Shown here in pieces: positions 1 through 5,484 of a stretch of DNA of 8,884 nt. Within the stretch, counting starts at the first letter, position 1. Every line of letters begins with the position of its first letter. The DNA comes from Burkholderiales bacterium. GTDB taxonomy: Bacteria; Pseudomonadota; Gammaproteobacteria; Burkholderiales; Burkholderiaceae_C. Both the position numbers and the translations under genes were made by a program. The notes beneath the pieces are model-generated. The model was not told where the DNA came from. It worked only from the letters and a program-made list of their open reading frames with translations, and ran no database searches. Location of the stretch: assembly GCA_011391855.1 (NCBI GenBank), contig JAABPT010000388.1, positions 1 to 8,884 on the forward strand, in the 5' to 3' direction.

Positions 1-87
1 AAGGGGGCGAAGGCCGGCGACAAGATCACCGTGAGCTGGGTCGACAACAAGGGCGACAAGCGCAGCGACGAAGCCACGGTCTCCTGA
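1..87 (+). CDS. soxZ: SoxZ, C-terminal end (partial, 5' end outside window)
   Basis: The first 28 codons of the window form an open frame ending in TGA at 85-87. The peptide contains the segments KAGDKITVSWVDNKG and DEATVS, typical of the closing beta-strands of SoxZ. SoxZ is the immunoglobulin-like partner of SoxY; the periplasmic SoxYZ heterodimer carries sulfur intermediates on a cysteine of SoxY. Its position directly upstream of soxA, with 49 bases between them, fits the common order soxYZAXB. Only about a quarter of the protein is visible, so the call rests on the C-terminal sequence plus context. The rest of the gene and any soxY lie to the left of the window. Confidence 0.85.
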   Translation, partial: KGAKAGDKITVSWVDNKGDKRSDEATVS

Positions 88-122
88 CCCCTGCCCAAGA
101 TTTCGGCCCCACCGAACGACGC

Positions 123-127
123 GGAGA
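123..127 (+). promoter_or_regulatory. Ribosome binding site of soxA
   Basis: GGAGA lies 9 bases before the ATG at 137 and supports that start. The 49-base gap between soxZ and soxA shows no terminator, so the two genes are probably cotranscribed. Confidence 0.7.
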
Positions 128-136
128 CAAACCACG

Positions 137-946
137 ATGACGAAGCAGCGTTTCACCCTGGCCGCAGCGACGGTGCTGGCCCTGGCCGCCAGCGGCGCCG
201 CATGGGCGCAGAAGTCCACCGCCGACGGCATTGCCGAATACCGCAAGATGCTGGAAGACGGCAATCCGGCCGACCTTTTCGAGGCCAAGGGTGCCGAACT
301 CTGGGTCACCAAGCGCGGCCCCAAGAACGCCAGCCTGGCGCAATGCGACCTGGGCAAGGGGCCCGGCGTCGTGAAGGGGGCGTTCGTCGAGCTGCCGCGC
401 TACTTCGCCGACACGAAGAAGGTCGAGGACCTGGAGGCTCGCCTGGTGAGCTGCATGGAAATGCTGCAAGGCTTCAATGCCGCCGAGATCGCCAAGGCGC
501 CGTTCGGTCGCGGCGAAATGGCCAACGTCACGGCGATGGCCACCTGGATCGCTGCCGAGTCGCGCGGCCTGCGCTTCAACCTGCCGCAGCGCCACGCCGA
601 AGAGCAGCGCAGCTACGAGATCGGCAAGCGCGCCTTCTTCTACCGCGGCGGGCCGATGGACTTCTCTTGTGCCTCGTGCCACGGCGTCGACGGCCAGCGC
701 ATCCGCATGCAGGACCTGCCCAACCTGACCAAGAATCCGGGCGACGGCATCGGCTTTGCGGCCTGGCCGGCTTACCGCGTGAGCAATGGCCAGATGTGGA
801 GCATGCAATTGCGGCTGAACGACTGCTTTCGCCAGCAGCGCTTCCCGTATCCGGGTTTTGGTTCCGAGGCGACCGTCGCCCTGGGTACCTACATGGGTGT
901 CAATGCCAAGGGTGCGGAATCCATCGCACCGGCCATCAAGCGCTGA
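137..946 (+). CDS. soxA: SoxA, monohaem c-type cytochrome subunit of the SoxAX complex
   Basis: This 269-residue protein begins with a Sec signal peptide (basic MTKQR, hydrophobic core, likely cleavage after AWA at residue 24), so it acts in the periplasm. With SoxX it oxidatively couples thiosulfate to the cysteine of SoxY, the first step of the Sox cycle. One haem-binding motif is visible, C178-A-S-C181-H182. C230 in NDCFRQQRF matches the conserved cysteine that ligates the active-site haem and carries a persulfide in characterised SoxA proteins. The N-terminal haem motif of diheme SoxA is missing; C70 and C106 stand in that half and may form a disulfide, as in known monohaem SoxA. The ATG at 137 has a good ribosome binding site. 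The gene is followed by soxX after only 20 bases and is probably cotranscribed with it. No soxK-like gene lies between them. Confidence 0.95.
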   Translation: MTKQRFTLAAATVLALAASGAAWAQKSTADGIAEYRKMLEDGNPADLFEAKGAELWVTKRGPKNASLAQCDLGKGPGVVKGAFVELPRYFADTKKVEDLEARLVSCMEMLQGFNAAEIAKAPFGRGEMANVTAMATWIAAESRGLRFNLPQRHAEEQRSYEIGKRAFFYRGGPMDFSCASCHGVDGQRIRMQDLPNLTKNPGDGIGFAAWPAYRVSNGQMWSMQLRLNDCFRQQRFPYPGFGSEATVALGTYMGVNAKGAESIAPAIKR

Positions 947-952
947 ACGCAC

Positions 953-956
953 GGAG
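953..956 (+). promoter_or_regulatory. Ribosome binding site deciding the soxX start
   Basis: GGAG at 953-956 is 10 bases before the ATG at 967 but only one base before the in-frame ATG at 958. The spacing favours 967 as the real start. Confidence 0.6.
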
Positions 957-966
957 CATGCAGACC

Positions 967-1614
967 ATGAAGAAAATGACTTTCACCCTCGCGGCCCTCG
1001 GCGCGGCGCTGCTGGCCGTGGCCGGGTGTGCTTCGGCGCCCTCGGGCACCGACCTCGACCGCGAAGCCGCAGCCGTGATGAAGGCGTCCTTCCGCGACCA
1101 GGGTATCGCCAAGCTCGACCGCCTGAACCAGGACCTGGGCCAGGCGGCCTGTTCTTCGGACAAACCGCCGTCCGACGCCGTAGCCCAGCAGGTGATGGAC
1201 CAGGCCCGTGCTGCCGTGAAGTGGCCCGCCGGCGGCCAGTACATCGGCGACTGGCGCGAAGGCGAGAAGCTGGCGCAGAACGGCCGTGGCATGACCTGGA
1301 CCGACTCGTCCGCCGCCGCCAAGGACAACGGCGGCAGCTGCTACAACTGCCATCAGATCGGCAAGGCCGAGATCTCCTACGGCACCATCGGCCCCAGCCT
1401 CTACAACTACGGCAAGAACCGTGGCGTGACCGACGTGACGGCGCCCACCGCGCAGCCCATCGTCGAATACACCTGGATGAAGATCTGGAACGGCAAGACC
1501 TACAACGCGTGCTCGAATATGCCGCGTTTCGGGCACATGGGCCTGCTCGACGAAAAGCAGATCGCCAATGTCATGGCCCTGCTGCTGGACCCGAAGTCCC
1601 CGGTCAACCAGTAA
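967..1614 (+). CDS. soxX: SoxX, c-type cytochrome subunit of SoxAX, predicted lipoprotein
   Basis: This is a 215-residue monohaem cytochrome c. The haem motif is C125-Y-N-C128-H129, and M186 in the NMPRFG segment is the probable distal haem ligand. SoxX pairs with SoxA in the periplasm and accepts electrons from thiosulfate conjugation to SoxYZ. The N-terminus is a hydrophobic signal ending in the lipobox VAGC with C21, so the mature protein is predicted to be lipid-anchored rather than soluble. About 100 residues separate C21 from the haem motif, making this the long form of SoxX. C62 and C182 are further cysteines that could pair. An in-frame ATG at 958 would add three residues, but 967 is better placed for the ribosome binding site. 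A strong terminator follows the gene at 1631-1652. Confidence 0.94.
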   Translation: MKKMTFTLAALGAALLAVAGCASAPSGTDLDREAAAVMKASFRDQGIAKLDRLNQDLGQAACSSDKPPSDAVAQQVMDQARAAVKWPAGGQYIGDWREGEKLAQNGRGMTWTDSSAAAKDNGGSCYNCHQIGKAEISYGTIGPSLYNYGKNRGVTDVTAPTAQPIVEYTWMKIWNGKTYNACSNMPRFGHMGLLDEKQIANVMALLLDPKSPVNQ

Positions 1615-1630
1615 GCGCCCGAATCCCACA

Positions 1631-1652
1631 GCCCGGCGCCGCCGGGCTTTTT
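1631..1652 (+). terminator. Intrinsic terminator after soxX
   Basis: A perfect 7-bp stem, GCCCGGC at 1631-1637 and GCCGGGC at 1641-1647 with a 3-base loop, is followed directly by five T at 1648-1652. This is a textbook rho-independent terminator for plus-strand transcription. It lies between soxX and soxB, genes normally thought of as one operon, so it should stop or attenuate transcription before soxB. Confidence 0.85.
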
Positions 1653-1664
1653 CTGCTCTCGAAC

Positions 1665-1680
1665 ATAAGCCGATACTTAT
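1665..1680 (+). promoter_or_regulatory. AT-rich inverted repeat abutting the soxB start (candidate operator or promoter element)
   Basis: ATAAG at 1665-1669 and CTTAT at 1676-1680 form a perfect 5-bp inverted repeat with a 6-base spacer, ending one base before the soxB ATG. It is a small AT-rich island in DNA that is otherwise strongly GC-rich. The half-site plus 6-base spacing resembles operators of ArsR/SmtB-type repressors, the family that includes the sox regulator SoxR in other bacteria. The segment GATACT at 1672-1677 is also a weak -10-like match. Function is inferred only. Confidence 0.35.
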
Positions 1681-1681
1681 C

Positions 1682-3427
1682 ATGACCCTGAGCAAGCGCG
1701 AATTCCTGCAGGTGCTTTCCGCCGCCTCGGTGGCCGGCATGGGCCTGGCGCGGTATGCCGACGCCGATGCCGCCACCGCTGAAGCAGGCCTGTACGACCT
1801 GCCGCCGCTGGGCACCGGCGCCGGCCACGTGAGCTTGCTGCACATGACCGACTGCCACGCGCAGTTGAAGCCCATCCATTTCCGCGAGCCCAGCGTCAAC
1901 CTGGGGCTCGGTTCCATGCAGGGCCAGTTGCCGCACTTGGTGGGCGAGCACCTGCTGAAGAAGGCCGGCGTGCGCCCCGGCACGCCGCAGGCCGCGGCCT
2001 ACACCTACATCGACTTCGAGCGCGCTGCCAAGCGCTACGGCAAGGTGGGCGGCTTCGCTCACCTGGCCACGCTGGTCAAGCGGCTGAAGGCCAGCCGTCC
2101 CGGCGCGCTGCTGCTCGACGGCGGCGACACCTGGCAGGGCAGCGCCACCGCGCTGTGGACCGACGGTCAGGACATGGTCGACGCCTGCAAGGCGCTCACG
2201 GTGGACGTGATGACCGGCCACTGGGAATTCACGCTCGGCATGGAGCGCGTGAAGGAGATCGTCGAGAAGGACTTCGCCGGCAAGGTCGATTTCGTGGCCC
2301 AGAACGTGAAGACCACCGACTTCGGCGACCCGGTCTTCAAGCCCTATGTCATCCGCGAGATGAACGGCGTCAAGGTCGCCATCGTCGGCCAGGCCTTCCC
2401 CTACACGCCGATCGCCAACCCGCGCTACATGGTCGCCGACTGGAGCTTCGGCATCCAGGACGACAACATGCAGAAGATGGTGGACGAGGCGCGCGGCAAG
2501 GGCGCGCAGCTCGTCGTGGTGCTCAGCCACAACGGCATGGACGTCGACCTGAAGATGGCCAGCCGCGTGCGCGGCGTGGACGCCATCTTCGGCGGCCACA
2601 CGCACGACGGCGTGCCGCTGGCGGTGCCGGTGAAGAACGCCGGCGGCACCACGCTGGTCACCAACGCCGGCAGCAACGGCAAGTTCCTCGGCGTGATGGA
2701 TTTCGAGGTCAAGGCCGGCAAGGTCGCCAACTGGCGCTACCGGCTGCTGCCGGTGTTCAGCGACATGCTGAAGGCCGACCCCGAGATGGACGCACTGCTG
2801 ACCAAGATCCGCGCCCCTTATGAAGCCAAGCTGGCCGAGAAGCTGGCCGTCACCGACGGACTGCTGTACCGCCGCGGCAATTTCAACGGCAGCTGGGACC
2901 AGCTGCTGTGCGACGCCATGATGGACGTGCAGGGCGCCGACATCGCCTTCTCGCCGGGCTTCCGCTGGGGCACCAGCCTGCTGCCGGGCGACGTGATCAC
3001 GCGCGAACTGATGATGGACCAGGTGGCCACCACCTACAGCTACGCCACCGTCACCGAGATGTCGGGCGAGATGGTGAAGACGATCCTGGAAGACGTGTGC
3101 GACAACCTGTTCAACCCCGACCCCTACTACCAGCAGGGCGGCGACATGGTGCGCATCGGCGGCCTCACCTACGCCTGCGAACCCGGCGCGGCCATGGGCA
3201 AGCGCATCCAGGACATGCGGCTGAAAGGCAAACCGATCGAGGCGACCAAGACCTACAAGGTCGCCGGCTGGGCGCCGGTGGCCGAGGAAGCCCGCAGCGC
3301 AGGCAACAAGATGATCTGGGACGTGGTGGAGCAGTGGCTCAAGTCGCAGAGCGGCGGGCGCGTGAAGGCGCGCAGCATCAACACGCCCAAGCTGCTGGGC
3401 GTGCAGGGCAACCCGGGCCTGGCCTGA
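1682..3427 (+). CDS. soxB: SoxB, dimanganese thiosulfohydrolase
   Basis: This 581-residue protein has the two-domain 5'-nucleotidase/metallophosphoesterase layout. SoxB hydrolyses the terminal sulfone from SoxYZ-cysteine-S-sulfonate in the periplasm and releases sulfate. The metal-site motifs are in order: TDCH (D57, H59), GGDTWQG (D149), TGHWEF (H180), SHNG (H283) and GGHTH (H306, H308). TGHWEF replaces the GNHEF of true nucleotidases and is a SoxB hallmark. The C-terminal domain runs from about residue 385. The N-terminus, SKREFLQVLSAAS, is a Tat-like signal with KR in place of RR. I chose the ATG at 1682 because no other plausible start lies nearby, although no Shine-Dalgarno sequence precedes it. 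A terminator and an inverted repeat separate it from soxX, so it may have its own promoter. Confidence 0.96.
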   Translation: MTLSKREFLQVLSAASVAGMGLARYADADAATAEAGLYDLPPLGTGAGHVSLLHMTDCHAQLKPIHFREPSVNLGLGSMQGQLPHLVGEHLLKKAGVRPGTPQAAAYTYIDFERAAKRYGKVGGFAHLATLVKRLKASRPGALLLDGGDTWQGSATALWTDGQDMVDACKALTVDVMTGHWEFTLGMERVKEIVEKDFAGKVDFVAQNVKTTDFGDPVFKPYVIREMNGVKVAIVGQAFPYTPIANPRYMVADWSFGIQDDNMQKMVDEARGKGAQLVVVLSHNGMDVDLKMASRVRGVDAIFGGHTHDGVPLAVPVKNAGGTTLVTNAGSNGKFLGVMDFEVKAGKVANWRYRLLPVFSDMLKADPEMDALLTKIRAPYEAKLAEKLAVTDGLLYRRGNFNGSWDQLLCDAMMDVQGADIAFSPGFRWGTSLLPGDVITRELMMDQVATTYSYATVTEMSGEMVKTILEDVCDNLFNPDPYYQQGGDMVRIGGLTYACEPGAAMGKRIQDMRLKGKPIEATKTYKVAGWAPVAEEARSAGNKMIWDVVEQWLKSQSGGRVKARSINTPKLLGVQGNPGLA

Positions 3428-3430
3428 AGC

Positions 3431-3468
3431 GGTGCGGGGCGCGCATGGCGCGCCCCGCGCCCCGCACC
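3431..3468. terminator. GC-rich double hairpin between convergent genes (probable bidirectional terminator)
   Basis: The 43-base gap between the soxB stop and the fadL-like stop holds two competing perfect stems. One is 11 bp, 3434-3444 with 3448-3458 and a 3-base ATG loop. The other is 12 bp, 3431-3442 with 3457-3468. Neither is followed by a T run on either strand, so it is not a classical intrinsic terminator. Its place between convergent genes makes a role in stopping or protecting both transcripts likely. Confidence 0.6.
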
Positions 3469-3470
3469 GG

Positions 3471-4793
3471 TCAGAAGCGGTACGAGTACATGAACTGGAA
3501 GTTCATCTGCTCGTGGGTGATGACCACTCCCTGCCCATTGGTGACCTTGCTCTCCGGCGCAATCGTCATCGAGGCATTGAAATCATGCGCCGGGCTGAAA
3601 CGGTAGCCGAAGCCCAGGGTGTAGTGGTCCTCGACGGTCGCGGGGAATAGCGGATTCACGTAGGCGTCGGGGATCGGGTTGTCCGACAGGTTGACGCCGG
3701 CGCGCAGCGTGAGGGCTTCGTTCACGGCCCAGGCCACGCCCAGGTTCACCACGTCCTGGTCTTCCCAGTTCTGCGGCAGAGCGAAGTCAACCGAGCCGCC
3801 GATGCCTGCGCTGTCGTAGCGCATCTTGAAGTCCTTCATCACGTTGGACCAGCCGATGCGCTTGAAGTCGGCCGCCAGCAGCACCGCGGGCGTGACCTGC
3901 CAGGCCATGCCCACGGCAGCGGTGGACGGCCACTGAAAGTCGACCACGGTGATGCGTCCGTAATCGATAAAACCCCCGGCCGCACTCATGCTGGCGCCGT
4001 TGTCCGAGGTCTCCATGTCGCCCAGCGAGGACTCGAATTGGTACGACGCACCGAAGGTCAGCGTGGGCATCGGCCGGTAGACGGCGCCCAGCTTGGCCGC
4101 CCAGCCGGTGGAGGCCGCCTCGCCGGTGAAGTCGTTGTCGTTGGAGAAGTCGATGCGCGCCCAGGGTGCGCCAGCCAGACTCGGCAGTGCCGCACCGAGG
4201 TTGCCCGATGCGCCCGTGACCAGCCCGCCGAGCTGTGCGCCGGAGGCGGCCATGCGCAGGTCCAGGCCGGCCCACATGAAGTCGAGCGTGCCGCCGATGG
4301 CGAATTCCGGCGTCACCTGGTAGGAAAGCGGCAGCAGCACACGGCCGACACCGAGTTCGGACCGCACGTCACGCCCCGAACCCATGGCCAGGAAGGTGTC
4401 GGCCGCATACTCGGTGCCCATGCCGCCCTGGGCGAAGAGGCCGATGCCATAGGTGAGCGCGCCGCTGCGCCGCGCGTAGCCGAAGGCCGGCATGACATAG
4501 GAAGTGCCGCCAGAGTCGGCGGTAGGCATACCGGGCACTGAACTCGCCACATCGGGCCCGAGCACGCCGAAGGCAGCGTCGAAGCGCGCTCCGGGCGCCA
4601 TCAGCGACAGCGTGGCCGGGTTCTGTGCCATCGCGGCAGTGCCGTGGTCGATGGCCTGCGAGGCACCGCCCATGCCGGTGGACACCGGGCCGTAGCCTTC
4701 CATGTTCATGCCGTTGGTGGCCAACGCCGCCAGCGGCAAGGCGCAAGCTGCCGCGACGGGGGTGAGCTTGAGCAGGTGCTTGAGTGCTTTCAT
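3471..4793 (-). CDS. FadL/OmpP1/TodX-family outer-membrane channel
   Basis: This 440-residue protein has a Sec signal peptide with likely cleavage after ALA at residue 25. Residues 26-60 carry the family N-terminal signature (TNGMN, STGMGGASQA, then AAMAQNPATLSLM). Alternating hydrophobic beta-strands follow, with the family segments LPQNWEDQDVVNLG near 339 and NLSDNPIPD near 368, and a C-terminal YSYRF ending in aromatic F, as expected for BAM-assembled barrels. FadL-family proteins let hydrophobic compounds such as fatty acids or aromatics cross the outer membrane. The substrate here is unknown. Next to sulfur-oxidation genes, a hydrophobic sulfur species is one guess and an organic sulfur compound another. 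The start is fixed by AAGGAG six bases upstream. It is the last gene of the minus-strand cluster, 64 bases after the CMD-Rieske gene. Confidence 0.88.
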   Translation of the reverse strand: MKALKHLLKLTPVAAACALPLAALATNGMNMEGYGPVSTGMGGASQAIDHGTAAMAQNPATLSLMAPGARFDAAFGVLGPDVASSVPGMPTADSGGTSYVMPAFGYARRSGALTYGIGLFAQGGMGTEYAADTFLAMGSGRDVRSELGVGRVLLPLSYQVTPEFAIGGTLDFMWAGLDLRMAASGAQLGGLVTGASGNLGAALPSLAGAPWARIDFSNDNDFTGEAASTGWAAKLGAVYRPMPTLTFGASYQFESSLGDMETSDNGASMSAAGGFIDYGRITVVDFQWPSTAAVGMAWQVTPAVLLAADFKRIGWSNVMKDFKMRYDSAGIGGSVDFALPQNWEDQDVVNLGVAWAVNEALTLRAGVNLSDNPIPDAYVNPLFPATVEDHYTLGFGYRFSPAHDFNASMTIAPESKVTNGQGVVITHEQMNFQFMYSYRF

Positions 4794-4799
4794 GGCTGT

Positions 4800-4805
4800 C
4801 TCCTT
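4800..4805 (-). promoter_or_regulatory. Strong ribosome binding site of the fadL-like gene
   Basis: On the minus strand this reads AAGGAG, six bases before the ATG at 4793. It is the best Shine-Dalgarno sequence in the window and suggests high translation of the outer-membrane protein. Confidence 0.75.
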
Positions 4806-4824
4806 GGAATCGGTGTGTGAAGAA

Positions 4825-4841
4825 GGGAAGGGAAGGGAGGG
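4825..4841 (+). other. G-quadruplex motif between the CMD-Rieske and fadL-like genes
   Basis: Four GGG tracts are separated by loops of AA, AA and A, the compact short-loop pattern expected to fold stably. A fifth run, GGGG, lies at 4849-4852. The G-rich strand is the plus strand, which is the template for the leftward genes, so their mRNA is C-rich here. It fills most of the gap between the two genes. Confidence 0.6.
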
Positions 4842-4857
4842 AACAACAGGGGCAGAA

Positions 4858-5484
4858 CTACCAGTTCGCCAGCAAGCGGCCCTTGACGACCTTGCTGGGC
4901 CAAAGTTTGAGCGGGCTCGTGCCCTTGGCAATGCAGTCGCCGGTGCGCACGTCGAACTGCCATTCGTGCTTGGGGCAGGTGAGAGTGCAGCCTTTCAGGG
5001 CGAGGTCGGGGATGTTCGTGGTCTGGTGCGGGCAGCGGCTGTCGTAGACGCGCCATTCCTTTTCGGTGCGGTGCACGAAGAGGCCGCGGCCGTCGCATTC
5101 CACGCGCTGCGTGTCGCCCACCTTGAAACCCTTGGTGGCCATCACGTCGTGCCAGTCGCCGGGCGCGCCTAAAGCGCCGGGTTGGAATTCGGGCAGGTCC
5201 ATGGCCAGGATGATGTCCACCGCCCAAACGATTTTGGCCAGACCCAGCATGGGGAAGGCCATCAGCAGCGCGTCCAGCACCTCGGCCGGCGTGGCACCCT
5301 CGCGCAGCGCGCGGCCCAGGTACTGGCGCAGGCCACGCTCGGTCTGCGAGTGCACCTTGCTGATGACGGAGATGAGGTTGCGGGTTTTCGGGTCGAGCTG
5401 GGTGCCGCAGGCCTTGAGGAAGGCGAAATAGTGGCCCACGGCGTCGGGCCGGGCCTTGACCAGGTAGTTGAGGGCGTCGCTCAT
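4858..5484 (-). CDS. Fusion of CMD/AhpD-like domain with Rieske [2Fe-2S] domain
   Basis: This 208-residue protein has two parts. Residues 1-95 are helical and resemble the carboxymuconolactone decarboxylase/AhpD fold (RNLISV near 35, REGATPAEVLDALLMAFPMLG at 61-81). Residues about 110-208 form a Rieske ferredoxin domain with cluster ligands C151-P-H153 and C170-P-K-H173, the CPHQTT and CPKHEW boxes. The CxxC redox pair of AhpD is absent; S46-Q47-T48 occupy the usual place. No signal peptide is visible, so it is probably cytoplasmic. The ATG overlaps the stop of the SulP gene by four bases (ATGA), indicating translational coupling, and GGAG lies ten bases upstream inside that gene. The function is unknown. 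An electron carrier or assembly partner for the sulfite dehydrogenase or transporter cluster is one possibility. Confidence 0.85.
   Translation of the reverse strand: MSDALNYLVKARPDAVGHYFAFLKACGTQLDPKTRNLISVISKVHSQTERGLRQYLGRALREGATPAEVLDALLMAFPMLGLAKIVWAVDIILAMDLPEFQPGALGAPGDWHDVMATKGFKVGDTQRVECDGRGLFVHRTEKEWRVYDSRCPHQTTNIPDLALKGCTLTCPKHEWQFDVRTGDCIAKGTSPLKLWPSKVVKGRLLANW

Noticed and set aside
958..966. Upstream in-frame ATG for soxX
   Set aside because: The only Shine-Dalgarno sequence lies one base before it, too close for use; 967 is at the right distance.
889..1983. 364-codon minus-strand open frame across soxX and the start of soxB
   Set aside because: It is antisense to two well-identified genes, crosses the soxX terminator and has no recognisable motif.
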